This document shows positions 36,153 through 45,710 of a stretch of DNA of 64,000 bases, piece after piece (the stretch's first letter is position 1; every line of letters begins with the position of its first letter). This DNA is from Rubellimicrobium aerolatum (GTDB lineage Bacteria; Pseudomonadota; Alphaproteobacteria; Rhodobacterales; Rhodobacteraceae): contig NZ_JAGGJP010000001.1 in the NCBI RefSeq assembly GCF_017872975.1, positions 186,001-250,000 on the forward strand. Reading direction: 5' to 3'. The notes beneath the pieces are model-generated. The model was not told the DNA's origin. It ran no database searches and was given only the letters and a program-made list of their open reading frames with translations. Position numbers and translations under genes: made by a program.

Positions 36153-36917
36153 ATGGATGAAGGGAAACGCACGCTGTTGGCCGTTGGCGCGACCGGCAGC
36201 GTCGGCCGCTATGTGGTCGCCTCCGCCTTGAACCACGGATGGACCGTGCGCGCCTTGGTCCGCGACGCGGGTCGGGCGGGATCGTTCCCGGCGGGCGTCG
36301 AGGTCGTCGTGGGAGACCTGACCCGCGCCGACACGCTGGCCCAGGCGGTCGCTGGCGTCGACGCGATGGTGTTCACCCACGGCACCTACGGCGATCCGGC
36401 GGCGGCGGAGATGGTCGACTACGGGGGCGTGCGCAACGTGCTGTCCGCCCTTGGGCCTCGCGCGGCGCGTCTCGCGCTCATGTCGACGATCGGGGCGACC
36501 GACCGCAAGGGCTCGCACGACTGGAAGCGGCGAGGCGAGCGTCTGGTCCGCGCGAGCGGCCGGCCCTACACGATCGTGCGTCCGGCCTGGCTCGACTGCA
36601 ATCAGCCGGATCAGCACCGGTTGGTGATGCTTCAGGGCGACAAGCCGCTGTCCGGCAATCCGAGCGACGGCGCGATCGCGCGACGCCAGGTGGCGGAGGT
36701 CCTGGTCCGCAGCCTCAGCTCGGAGGCGGCGCTCCGCAAGACCTTCGAGCTGCACAGCGCACGAGGACCGGAGCAGGACGACTTCGATCCCGTCTTTGGC
36801 CTGCTGGAGACCGATGCCGCGGGCGCCCTGGACGGAGCCCGCGACAAGGCGAACATGCCGCTCGGGACGGAGCCGCCGCACGTGGTCGCGGACCTGGACC
36901 GCATCACGGTCTCGTAG
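36153..36917 (+). CDS. NAD(P)-binding atypical SDR (NmrA/SDR_a5-like)
   Basis: The 254-residue protein has the atypical SDR dinucleotide motif LLAVGATGSVGRYVVASAL and the segments VEVVVGDLTRADTLAQAVAG and MSTIGATDRKGSHDWKRRGE. Proteins of this type bind NADP and may act as redox sensors or isomerases. It starts 12 bases after the hydrolase gene, so the two are co-transcribed. No catalytic Tyr-x3-Lys pair is clear. Confidence 0.82.
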   Translation: MDEGKRTLLAVGATGSVGRYVVASALNHGWTVRALVRDAGRAGSFPAGVEVVVGDLTRADTLAQAVAGVDAMVFTHGTYGDPAAAEMVDYGGVRNVLSALGPRAARLALMSTIGATDRKGSHDWKRRGERLVRASGRPYTIVRPAWLDCNQPDQHRLVMLQGDKPLSGNPSDGAIARRQVAEVLVRSLSSEAALRKTFELHSARGPEQDDFDPVFGLLETDAAGALDGARDKANMPLGTEPPHVVADLDRITVS

Positions 36918-36934
36918 CCCACCTGTGGGCTACC

Positions 36935-37186
36935 TCAGACGGCAGCTCGCCACGCCAGGACTCGAAGCGCGCGAGTGATGCCGTGCGTGACGAATGCGAA
37001 AAGCGTGATCATTGCTAGCCAATGGCCAATGAAATGCAGCCCCTGCGCGCAGAAATCCCACATGACGAGGCTGTAGTCGAAGCGCAGGCGCGTCCAGAGA
37101 TCCATCACGGCAGCGCTGCGCAGTCCTTGAACCGAGATGGCCGCTCCGACCAGCAGCCCACTCCAACGCCAGACAGGACCGCTCAT
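36935..37186 (-). CDS. Small membrane protein of unknown family
   Basis: The 83-residue product has hydrophobic segments at about residues 8-27 (WSGLLVGAAISVQGLRSAAV) and 45-75 (FCAQGLHFIGHWLAMITLFA), so two or three membrane helices. I do not recognise a family. It converges with the NAD(P)-binding gene, 17 bases apart. The ribosome binding site is weak, and the base composition is less GC-rich than in the core genes. Confidence 0.5.
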   Translation of the reverse strand: MSGPVWRWSGLLVGAAISVQGLRSAAVMDLWTRLRFDYSLVMWDFCAQGLHFIGHWLAMITLFAFVTHGITRALRVLAWRAAV

Positions 37187-37222
37187 GCCGAGCCTGTTGC
37201 TTGGAAGGACAAATGTGGCCGA

Positions 37223-37378
37223 CTATCGCGCCGCCCGCCGCAGGATCATCCCGACGCTCCCGTGGCCGACTTTCTCCCCGTCGGTCTCAGTGTCGTCGCC
37301 GGCCAAGCCGTAGAGCACGTCCGCGCCGCTCGTGGCCACGATCGTGTCCCTGCCGCTTGTCCCATACACAGCGGCCAT
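37223..37378 (-). CDS. Very small RTX-like (hemolysin-type) repeat protein or fragment
   Basis: The 51-residue frame reads MAAVYGTSGRDTIVATSGAD, then VLYGLAGDDTETDGEK, close to the GGxGxDxLxGxxGxD calcium-binding repeats of RTX proteins. It is far shorter than any secreted RTX protein and lacks a secretion signal, so it may be a fragment. A GGGAGCAAGGG ribosome binding site precedes the ATG and a promoter-like site lies about 100 bases upstream, so expression as a mini-protein is possible. Confidence 0.5.
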   Translation of the reverse strand: MAAVYGTSGRDTIVATSGADVLYGLAGDDTETDGEKVGHGSVGMILRRAAR

Positions 37379-37477
37379 CGCCCTTGCTCCCGAAGAACAA
37401 CGTCCCAGACGTCGATGTTGTGCGGATCAGGTCCGATCTCGAGGTGGACCGACATCTCCCCGACCGGCTCTCACCTA

Positions 37478-37506
37478 AGTTTATGCAATCCCGACGGTTA
37501 ACGACA
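37478..37506 (-). promoter_or_regulatory. Promoter-like site upstream of the RTX-like ORF
   Basis: On the minus strand TTGTCG (37506-37501) and ATAAAC (37483-37478) are 17 bases apart in a locally AT-richer stretch. It points toward the 51-residue RTX-like frame. Confidence 0.35.
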
Positions 37507-37601
37507 AGAGGAATGTTGCCGATCGGGAAACGATGAGGGTGGCCGACCTTGGACTCGCGGACGACGGCTCGGAACTCGTGGTCGGCAGCAGCTCTGCCCG
37601 G

Positions 37602-38217
37602 TCAGCGGCCCGGATCCTGCGCGGTCGTCCCGTGCTGCCTGGCCCTCAGCCCTTCGTAGAGCTGGACCGGCCCGAGCAGCACCTGCTTGAGCCCCTGCCG
37701 CACCTCCGCCGAGTCCAGCGCCTGCCGGCTCATGGAAGTGTGCGCCTCGAAGGCGTCCATGATCGCATCGAGGATGGCGTCGCCCAGCGCGGGGGAGCTT
37801 GCGGACTGCTCCTTGGTGTTGCTGGCCGCCTGCTGCGCCAGCATCTCGTTCTCCAGAAGCTTTCCCTTGAGCACGCTGTTCACGTAGATCAGTCGGTCGT
37901 CGTCGGTGACCTCGCCGTGTGACAGGTCGTTGAGCTTGTCGACGATCTCGGCCAGGCGCGCCTTCTCTTTCTCGGGCAGCCCGCCTGAGCCGGTCTCCGC
38001 CATGGGCTTGAGCGCCTCGCTTTCCCCACCCAGCGCGAGCGTCCTGGTGCCCTGCCTGAGCAGCTTGTGATGGGTCAGCACGATCTTCGAGGTGTCGACG
38101 GTCTCGCGCTCACGCCCAAACTCCAGGAGCGGCAGAAGCCTGCGATAGAAGAGACCGCGCCCCGAGCGCCGTGTTCCCGTAGTCGAAGATCTGGGCCAGG
38201 AAGCTGTACACGAGGGC
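37602..38217 (-). pseudogene. hsdR: Type I restriction endonuclease subunit HsdR, 3' remnant with frameshift
   Basis: From 38217 the frame reads ALVYSFLAQIFDYGNTALGA. After a one-base shift near 38160 another frame continues LFYRRLLPLLEFGRERETVD and then LNDLSHGEVTDDDRLIYVNS, LLENEMLAQQAASNTKEQ and LLGPVQLYEGLRARQ. This is the C-terminal domain of HsdR, which anchors the motor subunit in EcoR124-type complexes. The helicase and nuclease parts and hsdM/hsdS are absent. It is the relic of a lost restriction system. Confidence 0.8.
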
Positions 38218-38465
38218 TCCGATGCCGATTGGCTGCACGACGAGTTGGGGAGTCGAGGCCTGCGCGTCTGCACCCCAGGTCGACGTGGTCGCAACCGCCC
38301 GGCCCGGTACAACCATCGGCCTCGCATGCAACGGTGCCGGACCGAGAACGCCCATGTCCGCTTAAGGGTCTAGCCGGCCGTCTCCGTCATCTCTGGCGGC
38401 TGTCGTAAGGCTGAACCTTGGTTAACGCGAGGAGGATGCTAGCTATTCTGAACCGAGTTGGCCGG

Positions 38466-38507
38466 CGGCGCAACCTTTCCCCAAAGTTCCGGTCAAAGGT
38501 TGCGCCG
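38466..38507. repeat. Long inverted repeat downstream of nrdJ
   Basis: Perfect 13-base arms, CGGCGCAACCTTT at 38466-38478 and AAAGGTTGCGCCG at 38495-38507, flank a 16-base loop. It begins 45 bases past the nrdJ stop. It may be the nrdJ terminator, although no T run follows, or the end of a lost mobile element next to the HsdR remnant. Confidence 0.7.
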
Positions 38508-38551
38508 TTGGTGGATCTTATCCCCCGATTCATAGCCGCGCCACGATCGCC

Positions 38552-41500
38552 TCAGCTGCAGCCGCTCGTGCCGCCGCAGGTGTTGCACTTCATGCAGGTG
38601 CCGTTCCTCACCAGCGTATAGTTGCCGCACTCACCGCAGGGGTCGCCCTCGTAGCCCTGGATGCGGGCCTTGTCGCGGGCGCTGATCGGGCCGGTGGCGA
38701 GCGCGGTCGCGGAGGTCGAGGGGTCGTGGGCGGCCGGGGTCTCGGCCACGGCGGAGGCGGCGGCGGCCAGGAGGTCCTGCGGCAGGCGCTTGCGGAGGTA
38801 GCCCGTGGAGCTGATCTCCTTGAGAAGGCGGATCGACTGCGTGGCCACGCTGTCGCCCGAGGCCACGACGTTGCGCTCGGCCTCGCCCTGTCCCAGTTCG
38901 TCGAAGCTCGGCCCCTTGGGGGCGACGTGCGCGAGGTCGGTGCGGTCGAGGTAGGAGATCGCCAGCTCGCGGAAGATGTAGTCGAGGATCGAGGTCGCCG
39001 ACTTGATCGAGTCGTTGCCCTGCACCATGCCCGCGGGCTCGAAGCGGGTGAAGGTGAAGGCGTCCACGAACTCCTCCAGGGGCACGCCGTATTGGAGGCC
39101 CACCGAGACGGCGATGGCGAAGTTGTTCATCATCGCCCGGAAGCCCGCGCCTTCCTTGTGCATGTCGAGGAAGATCTCGCCCAGGCGGCCGTCGGCGTAT
39201 TCGCCGGTGCGGAGATAGACCTTGTGGCCACCGATGATCGCCTTCTGGGTGTAGCCCTTGCGGCGGGCGGGGAGCTTGTCGCGCTCGCGGGTGCGGACCT
39301 CGCGGACGATGATCTTCTCGACGATCTTCTCGGCCAGCACCGCCACCTTCTCGGGGACGGAGCCGGTGGCCAGCACCTCCTCGGCCTCCTCGTCGCCATC
39401 GATGAGGGCGGAGGCGAGGGGCTGCGACAGCTTGGAGCCGTCGCGGTAGAGGGCGTTTGCCTTCACGCCGAGCGACCACGACAGGGTGTAGGCGTCCTGG
39501 CAGTCGGCGATAGTGGCGCCGTTCGGCATGTTGATGGTCTTGGAGATGGCCCCGGAGATGAAGCTCTGGGCGGCGGCCATCATGGTGATGTGCGATTCGA
39601 CCGACAGGTAGCGCCGGCCGGTCTTGCCGCAGGGGTTGGCGCAGTCGAAAACGGACAGGTGCTCCTCGCGCAGGTGGGGGGCGCCCTCCAGCGTCATGGT
39701 CCCGCAGACGTGGTCGTTGGCGGCGTCGATCTGCGCGCGGGTGAAGCCCAGGTGGCGCAGGAGGTCGAAGCCGGGGTCGTTCAGCCTGGCGGCAGGGATG
39801 CCGAGGGTGCGGGTGCAGAACTCCTCGCCCAGCGTCCACTGGTTGAAGACGAAGCGCACGTCGAAGGCCTGCGGCAGCGCGGCCTCGATCTTCTCCAGTT
39901 CCTCGGGGCCGAAGCCGTGGCCGAGGAGAGCGGTGTGGTTGAGGCCCGGCGCGTTGCCGAGCGTGCGGTGCCCGACGGCGTAGGCGATGATCTCCTCGAT
40001 CTCGGCCGGGGAGTAGCCCAGCTTGTCGAGCGCGGCGGGGACCGACTGGTTGATGATCTTGAAGTAGCCGCCGCCGGCGAGCTTCTTGAACTTCACCAGG
40101 GCGAAGTCGGGCTCGATGCCGGTCGTGTCGCAGTCCATCACGAGGCCGATCGTGCCGGTGGGCGCGATCACGGTGGTCTGGGCGTTGCGGTAGCCGTGCG
40201 CCTCGCCCAGCGTCAGGGCGTCGTCCCAGGCCTGCATGGCGAGTTCCGAGAGCCGGGCGTCGGGCACGTTGGCATGGTCGAGGGGGACGGGCTTGACGGC
40301 GAGGTTCTCGTAGCCCCCCGCCTGGCCATGGGCGGCGCGGCGGTGGTTGCGGATGACGCGGAGCATGGATTCGCGGTTGCGGTCGTAGCCGGCGAAGGCG
40401 CCGAGTTCGGACGCGATCTCGGCGGAGGTGGCGTAGGCGGTGCCGGTCATGATCGCGGTCAGCGCGCCGCAGAGCGCCCGGCCCTCGTCCGAGTCGTAGC
40501 CGAGGCCCATGTTCATCAGGAGGCCGCCGATGTTGGCATAGCCCAAGCCCAGGGTGCGGAAGTCGTGCGACAGTTGCGCGATCTCCTTGGACGGGAACTG
40601 CGCCATCAGGACGCTGATCTCCAGCGTCAGGGTCCAGAGCTTGACGGCGTGGACGTAAGCCGCGGCGTCGAACTCCTCGCCGTCCCAGAAGGTCAGGAGG
40701 TTGAGCGAAGCGAGGTTGCAGGCCGTGTCATCGAGGAACATGTATTCCGAGCAGGGGTTCGAGCCCCGGATCGGGCCGTCGGCCGGGCAGGTGTGCCAGG
40801 CGTTGACGGTGTCGTGGAACTGGATGCCGGGGTCGGCACAGGCCCAGGCGGCGTGGCCGATCTGGTCCCACAGGCCGCGGGCGCGGAGGGTCTTGACGGC
40901 CTTGCCGCCGACGCGGGCCTTGAGGGTCCATTCCCCGTCGGCCTCGACGGCGCGGAGGAAGGCGTCGGTGACGCGGATCGAGTTGTTGGAGTTCTGGCCC
41001 GAGACGGAGGCGTAGGCCTCGGAGTCCCAGTCGGTGTCGTAGGTCGGGAACTCGATGGAGTCGAAGCCCTGGCGGGCGTAGTCGAGCACGCGCTTGATGT
41101 AGGTCTCGGGTATGGCCGAGCCCTTGGCTGCGCGGATGGCCGCCTTGAGGGCGGCGTTGGCGGCCGGATCGTAGGCATCGGAGGCCGCACCGTCCCATTC
41201 GCGGATCGCCGCGAAGATGGCGTTCAGGCGCTTCTCGTGCATCTTGGAGCCGGCGACGAGAGAGGCGACCTTCTGCTCCTCGATGACCTTCCAGTTGATG
41301 AAGGCCTCGATGTCGGGGTGGTCGGCGTCCACGATCACCATCTTGGCGGCCCGCCGCGTGGTGCCGCCCGACTTGATGGCCCCCGCCGCGCGGTCGCCGA
41401 TCTTGAGGAAGCCCATGAGGCCCGAGGACTTGCCGCCGCCCGAGAGCTTCTCGCCCTCGCCGCGGAGCGACGAGAAGTTGGTGCCCGTGCCGGAGCCATA

Positions 41501-42154
41501 CTTGAAGAGCCGCGCCTCGCGGACCCAGAGGTCCATGATGCCGCCCTCGTTCACGAGGTCGTCCTTGACGGACTGGATGAAGCAGGCGTGCGGCTGGGGA
41601 TGCTCGTAGGCGCTCTCGGAGCGGGTCAGTTCCTTGGTCTGGTAGTCCACGTAGTAGTGGCCCTGAGCCGGGCCGTCGATGCCATAGGCCCAGTGGAGGC
41701 CGGTGTTGAACCACTGCGGCGAGTTCGGCGCGCCCATCTGCCGGGCGAGCATGTGCCGCATCTCGTCGTAGTAGGCGCGGGCGTCGGACTGGTCCGTGAA
41801 GTAGCCGCCCTTCCAGCCCCAGTAGGTCCAGGCGCCCGCGAGGCGGTCGAAGACCTGCTTGGCCGAGGTCTCGCCCAGCAGGGTCGCGGCCTTGGCCGGC
41901 ACGGAGCGGCGGAGCCAGGCGGGCACCCCCTCCTCCCTGACCGGGGTCGTGGCCGAGGGCACGCCCGCCTTGCGGAAATACTTCTGGGCGATCACGTCGG
42001 CGGCGACCTGGGACCACGCTTCGGGCACCTCGAGGGTGTCGAGCTTGAAGACGGTGGTGCCGTCGGGGTTGCGGATCTCGGAGGCGGTGGTGCGGAAGGA
42101 AATGCCTTCGTACGCATCCCGCCCTTCGGTGGTGAATGCCCGCGCTATTTTCAT
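38552..42154 (-). CDS. nrdJ: Vitamin B12-dependent ribonucleotide reductase (class II)
   Basis: NrdJ reduces ribonucleotides to deoxyribonucleotides using adenosylcobalamin as radical source, independent of oxygen. The 1200-residue protein is of the long alphaproteobacterial form. The catalytic core contains [20 protein letters not shown], and the loop [20 protein letters not shown] and [20 protein letters not shown] are seen. A TSCPD-type domain follows ([20 protein letters not shown]). The end [14 protein letters not shown] holds the cysteines that re-reduce the active site. The ATG at 42154 has AGGAGG upstream. No B12 riboswitch was recognised in its leader. Confidence 0.97.
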   Translation of the reverse strand: MKIARAFTTEGRDAYEGISFRTTASEIRNPDGTTVFKLDTLEVPEAWSQVAADVIAQKYFRKAGVPSATTPVREEGVPAWLRRSVPAKAATLLGETSAKQVFDRLAGAWTYWGWKGGYFTDQSDARAYYDEMRHMLARQMGAPNSPQWFNTGLHWAYGIDGPAQGHYYVDYQTKELTRSESAYEHPQPHACFIQSVKDDLVNEGGIMDLWVREARLFKYGSGTGTNFSSLRGEGEKLSGGGKSSGLMGFLKIGDRAAGAIKSGGTTRRAAKMVIVDADHPDIEAFINWKVIEEQKVASLVAGSKMHEKRLNAIFAAIREWDGAASDAYDPAANAALKAAIRAAKGSAIPETYIKRVLDYARQGFDSIEFPTYDTDWDSEAYASVSGQNSNNSIRVTDAFLRAVEADGEWTLKARVGGKAVKTLRARGLWDQIGHAAWACADPGIQFHDTVNAWHTCPADGPIRGSNPCSEYMFLDDTACNLASLNLLTFWDGEEFDAAAYVHAVKLWTLTLEISVLMAQFPSKEIAQLSHDFRTLGLGYANIGGLLMNMGLGYDSDEGRALCGALTAIMTGTAYATSAEIASELGAFAGYDRNRESMLRVIRNHRRAAHGQAGGYENLAVKPVPLDHANVPDARLSELAMQAWDDALTLGEAHGYRNAQTTVIAPTGTIGLVMDCDTTGIEPDFALVKFKKLAGGGYFKIINQSVPAALDKLGYSPAEIEEIIAYAVGHRTLGNAPGLNHTALLGHGFGPEELEKIEAALPQAFDVRFVFNQWTLGEEFCTRTLGIPAARLNDPGFDLLRHLGFTRAQIDAANDHVCGTMTLEGAPHLREEHLSVFDCANPCGKTGRRYLSVESHITMMAAAQSFISGAISKTINMPNGATIADCQDAYTLSWSLGVKANALYRDGSKLSQPLASALIDGDEEAEEVLATGSVPEKVAVLAEKIVEKIIVREVRTRERDKLPARRKGYTQKAIIGGHKVYLRTGEYADGRLGEIFLDMHKEGAGFRAMMNNFAIAVSVGLQYGVPLEEFVDAFTFTRFEPAGMVQGNDSIKSATSILDYIFRELAISYLDRTDLAHVAPKGPSFDELGQGEAERNVVASGDSVATQSIRLLKEISSTGYLRKRLPQDLLAAAASAVAETPAAHDPSTSATALATGPISARDKARIQGYEGDPCGECGNYTLVRNGTCMKCNTCGGTSGCS

Positions 42155-42280
42155 GTCCACGTCCTCCTGACGCCGGTCGAATTTGATTTCCAGAAACAAT
42201 GACTACCCCGCCGCCCCGATTGAAGGGCGTCGCGGCCCGAATAGGGCCGTCGTGGGCGGGGCGTCACTGCCTGTCGGGGC

Positions 42281-42294
42281 CACCATATGTTGTG
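42281..42294. promoter_or_regulatory. Possible NrdR box upstream of nrdJ
   Basis: CACCATATGTTGTG resembles the NrdR box consensus CACWATATWTWGTG at 12 of 14 positions and lies 127 bases before the nrdJ start. NrdR usually binds two boxes 31-32 bases apart. The site 31 bases away (CACATCCTGT) is a poor match, so the call is tentative. Confidence 0.35.
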
Positions 42295-42982
42295 GGTGGC
42301 TGCTGCTCCAACACATCCTGTCGCAGGACGTTCCTCGCGGCAACGTGAATCTTGCTGTGGATAACGCGATTTTCGGATTTGACAGGCGGCGAATTGGCGG
42401 AGTTGGGGATCCCATCCGATTCTACAGCGGTGGCCCCCAAGCTTATCCACAGGCCTGTGGCGGGCGGGCGACAATCGGGCGCGAACTCGGCGGTCCGGAG
42501 GGGCGCGCGGCGGCGAAGGAAACCCTTCGTTCAGGGATCGTCGGGGCGGAATCGGGCGGGCGGAGGTCGGGCGCGATTCGCCGGGGCGGCGGGAGGGGGA
42601 TGGTGCCGGCCGCCCGCGACCGCCACCGCCGCAGATCGCGGCGTCGCCCCGCACGGCCCAGGAGGGCGGCGCCCACGCGGCCGAGAGCAACGCCCTCGCG
42701 GGCCTGTCCAGGCAGGAGATCGTGGAGGCCGGCGCGAGGGCCGGGACGCCGGTCCTCAGCGACCGCACCGTGAACCGCTGTCCGTCCAGCCCGAGCGCCG
42801 CCTGCGCCTCGGCGATCGTGGACAGGCACCGGAAGCGGACCCCCGTGGCCGGCCTGACGCTCGAAGCCGCCGGCGAGGTCCCGATTCAGCTCGGACGCCG
42901 GCCCGCACGACACGACGGACGGCCCGTCCGGGAGGCTCCCCGAGGACGACGGGTTTGCCCGCGCCCATCCCTGGCGTGGCCC
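42295..42982. other. Long intergenic stretch without a recognised gene
   Basis: Several open frames exist on both strands because of the GC content, but none shows family motifs, a convincing ribosome binding site or a signal sequence. The part at 42300-42420 is locally AT-richer and may hold the nrdJ promoter. The part from 42600 on reads on the plus strand as ALAGLSRQEIVEAGARAG, which I cannot assign. Confidence 0.4.
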
Positions 42983-43708
42983 TCACAGCGCGCGGACGAT
43001 GCGGTCCCGGCCGACCATGATGACGTGGCGCATGGCTTCCTCGGCGGCCGGGGCGTCGCGGATGGCGATGGCTTCCACGATCCGGCCATGGTCCGCGGCG
43101 ACCTCGGCCTGGGTGAGCGGGGCCTGGGCGGGGGAGCTGATCCAGAACGAGGACAGCAGCGCGGCCTCGATCAGCGCCGTGACCGACTGCATGAAGGCGT
43201 TGCCCGAGGCCCGGGTGATCTGCCGGTGCAGATCGAAGTCGGCCAGGGCGAAGGAGCGGCGGTCGGGGGCGTCCGCCATGGCGGCGACCGTCCGGCGCAT
43301 GGCGGAGACGGCCCCCTCGTCCGCGCGACGGGCGGCGAGGCCGGCGGCGAAGGGCTCGATGGCGAGGCGCATCTCGGACAGGTCGGCGAGGAAGGTCCGG
43401 CCGGTGCCCCCTTCGATGTGCCAGCGCAGCACGTCGGCGTCGAACATGTTCCAGTCGTCGCGCGGGCGGACCTTGGTGCCGACCCGGCTCCGGGCCACGA
43501 GGAGGCCTTTGGCGGTCAGGGTCTTGACCGCCTCGCGCAGGACCGTGCGCGAGACGCCGAAGCGAAGGGCCAGATCCTCGTCGCGCGGGAGCGTCGATCC
43601 GGCGGGCTGGCGGCCCTGGATGATGGCGGCGCCGAGGCCGTCCACCACCTGGGCGTGGCTGTTGCGGGTGAGCTGGGCGTCGAGCGTGCCGAGGAGCCGG
43701 TTCGTCAT
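42983..43708 (-). CDS. GntR/FadR family transcriptional regulator
   Basis: The 241-residue regulator has a GntR winged helix at residues 15-80 (AIIQGRQPAGSTLPRDEDLA, FGVSRTVLREAVKTLTAKGL). The C-terminal FCD domain carries the metal-binding-type residues DFDLHRQITRASGN and GRIVEAI. It is the last gene of the sugar transporter block, six bases from the yjfF stop region. It probably represses the ytfQRT-yjfF genes by binding the TAGTAATACTA palindrome at 48391 and responds to a sugar acid or related ligand. Confidence 0.9.
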   Translation of the reverse strand: MTNRLLGTLDAQLTRNSHAQVVDGLGAAIIQGRQPAGSTLPRDEDLALRFGVSRTVLREAVKTLTAKGLLVARSRVGTKVRPRDDWNMFDADVLRWHIEGGTGRTFLADLSEMRLAIEPFAAGLAARRADEGAVSAMRRTVAAMADAPDRRSFALADFDLHRQITRASGNAFMQSVTALIEAALLSSFWISSPAQAPLTQAEVAADHGRIVEAIAIRDAPAAEEAMRHVIMVGRDRIVRAL

Positions 43709-43713
43709 CGGCC

Positions 43714-44679
43714 TCACGCCGCCCGCCGCGATCGGCCGAGCCGCAGCAGGCCCTTCTGCAGCACGATGAACAGGAACAGGAGAAGGCCGATGACGATCTT
43801 GGTCCACCAGCTCGACAGGGTGCCGTCGAAGACGATGTAGGTCTGGATCAGGCCCATGGTGAGCACCCCGAACAGCGTGCCCAGCACCGTGCCGCTGCCG
43901 CCCGACAGGAGCGTGCCGCCGATCACCACGGCGGCGATGGCGTTGAGCTCCACGCCCACGGTCGCGAGCGGATAGCCCGCCGCGGTGTAGATGGCGAAGG
44001 CGATGCCCGAGAGGCCCGCCATGAAGCCCGAGAAGGCGTAGACCAGCACCGTCGTCCGCCCGATGGGCACGCCCATCATGCGCGCCGTCGCCTCGCCTCC
44101 GCCGAGCGCGACGACATCGGTGCCGAAGCGGGTGCGGTGCGCGAGGACCATGCCGCCCGCGACCGACAGCAGCATCATGGCCCCGAGCAGCGTGAAGCGC
44201 CCCTTGCCGGGCATGAGCCAGTAGGCGCGTTGCAGCGTCTCGAAGAAGGGGTGGTCGATGGGGATGGAGTCGAGCGTCAGGAGGTAGGCCGCGCCGCGCG
44301 CCAGGAACATCCCCGCCAGCGTCACGATGAAGGCGGGCATGGCGAGCCCGTGGATCAGCGCCCCCTGGCCCGCGCCGAAGGCGGTGGTGAGGAGGAGCAG
44401 GAACGCGAAAGCCGCCAGCGGGTGCAGGCCGGTGTCGCGCAGCAGCACGGCGATGAACACGCCCGAGAAGGCGATGACCGAGCCCACCGACAGGTCGATG
44501 CCCCCCGACAGGATCACGACCGTCATGCCGACGGCGGCGATGCCGAGATAGGCGTTGTCGGTGAGCAGGTTCCCCACGACGCGGGTGGACAGGATGTTGG
44601 GGAACTGGAGCCAGCAGAGCAGGTAGGCCAGCAGGAAGATCGCGATGGTGGCATAGAGCGGCAGGCGGCGGGCGTTCAT
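43714..44679 (-). CDS. yjfF: Sugar ABC transporter permease (YjfF type)
   Basis: This 321-residue BPD_transp_2-type inner-membrane permease has the motif GMTVVILSGGIDLSVGSVIA near residue 52 and late EAA-like ALGGGEATARMMGVPIGRTT. It pairs with YtfT to form the channel of the YtfQRT-YjfF importer, which takes up galactofuranose in E. coli. The ATG overlaps the ytfT stop by four bases. Confidence 0.92.
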   Translation of the reverse strand: MNARRLPLYATIAIFLLAYLLCWLQFPNILSTRVVGNLLTDNAYLGIAAVGMTVVILSGGIDLSVGSVIAFSGVFIAVLLRDTGLHPLAAFAFLLLLTTAFGAGQGALIHGLAMPAFIVTLAGMFLARGAAYLLTLDSIPIDHPFFETLQRAYWLMPGKGRFTLLGAMMLLSVAGGMVLAHRTRFGTDVVALGGGEATARMMGVPIGRTTVLVYAFSGFMAGLSGIAFAIYTAAGYPLATVGVELNAIAAVVIGGTLLSGGSGTVLGTLFGVLTMGLIQTYIVFDGTLSSWWTKIVIGLLLFLFIVLQKGLLRLGRSRRAA

Positions 44680-45710
44680 CGGCGGGCCTCCGGCAGGATG
44701 CGGGGCGAGGCGGCGGCCTCGTCGGCGTGGCGGCGGCGCGAGGCCAGCCCGCGCGCGAGGTCCGAGAGGCGCGGCGACTGGAGCATCAGGATCAGCAGCA
44801 CGAGCGCGGCCTTGATGACGAGGTTGAACTCGGGCGGGAAGCCCGCGAGCAGGATGCCGGTGTTGATCGACTGGATGATGAGGGCCCCGATCAGCGAGGC
44901 CAGGATCGAGAAGCGCCCGCCCAGGAGCGAGGTGCCGCCGATGGCGACGGCGAGGATGGCGTCGAGCTCCAGCCAGAGGCCGGCGTTGTTGGCGTCCGCG
45001 CCCCGGATGTCGCCGGTGACGATCAGCCCCGCGAGCGCGGCGCAGAGGCCCGAGATCATGTAGACGGCCAGCAGGAGCACGGTGGCGCTCACGCCCGCGA
45101 GGCGACTCGCGCGGAGGTTGATGCCGACGGACTCGATCAGGAGGCCCAGGGCGGTGCGGCGCACGAGGAGGGCCGAGACGATGCCCGCGCCGATCCAGAG
45201 CCAGGCGGGCACGGGCAGGCCCAGGAGAGCGCCGGAGCCGAGGAAGGCGAGGCCGGGGTCGCTGAAGGTCAGGATCTGGCCCTCGGTGATGAGTTGGGCG
45301 ATGCCGCGTCCGGCGACCATCAGGATCAGCGTGGCGACGATGGGCTGGATGCCGAGGACCGCCACGAGGAAGCCGTTCCAAAGGCCGCACAGGAGCCCCG
45401 CCGCCAGCGCGAGCGGGACGGCGGCCCCGAGACCCCAGCCCCGGTCCACCGCGAAGGCGGCCGAGGCCCCGCAGATCGCCATGACCGCGCCCACCGACAG
45501 GTCGATGCCGCGCGTGGCGATCACCAGGGTCATGCCGATGGCGAGGAGCGCGACCGGCGCGCCGCGCTTGAGCACGTCGATGGGGCTGCCTACCAGCCGG
45601 TCGCCGCTGACGCCGACCGATAGGAAGCTCGGGAAGACGACGCTGACCAGCGCCAGCACCGCCAGGAGGGTGAGGAGCTGGGGCGCGATGCGACGGAGGA
45701 GCGCGATCAT
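44676..45710 (-). CDS. ytfT: Sugar ABC transporter permease (YtfT type)
   Basis: The 344-residue permease has GMTLVIATRGIDLSVGAVMA near residue 59 and the loop VGINLRASRLAGVSATVLLL. About eight to ten membrane segments are visible. It overlaps ytfR at its start and yjfF at its end, each by four bases, which shows tight translational coupling of the importer. Confidence 0.92.
   Translation of the reverse strand: MIALLRRIAPQLLTLLAVLALVSVVFPSFLSVGVSGDRLVGSPIDVLKRGAPVALLAIGMTLVIATRGIDLSVGAVMAICGASAAFAVDRGWGLGAAVPLALAAGLLCGLWNGFLVAVLGIQPIVATLILMVAGRGIAQLITEGQILTFSDPGLAFLGSGALLGLPVPAWLWIGAGIVSALLVRRTALGLLIESVGINLRASRLAGVSATVLLLAVYMISGLCAALAGLIVTGDIRGADANNAGLWLELDAILAVAIGGTSLLGGRFSILASLIGALIIQSINTGILLAGFPPEFNLVIKAALVLLILMLQSPRLSDLARGLASRRRHADEAAASPRILPEARR

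Noticed and set aside
42155-42300. Cobalamin riboswitch in the nrdJ leader
   Set aside because: No B12-box-like motif or plausible multi-stem core was found in the leader on the minus strand.
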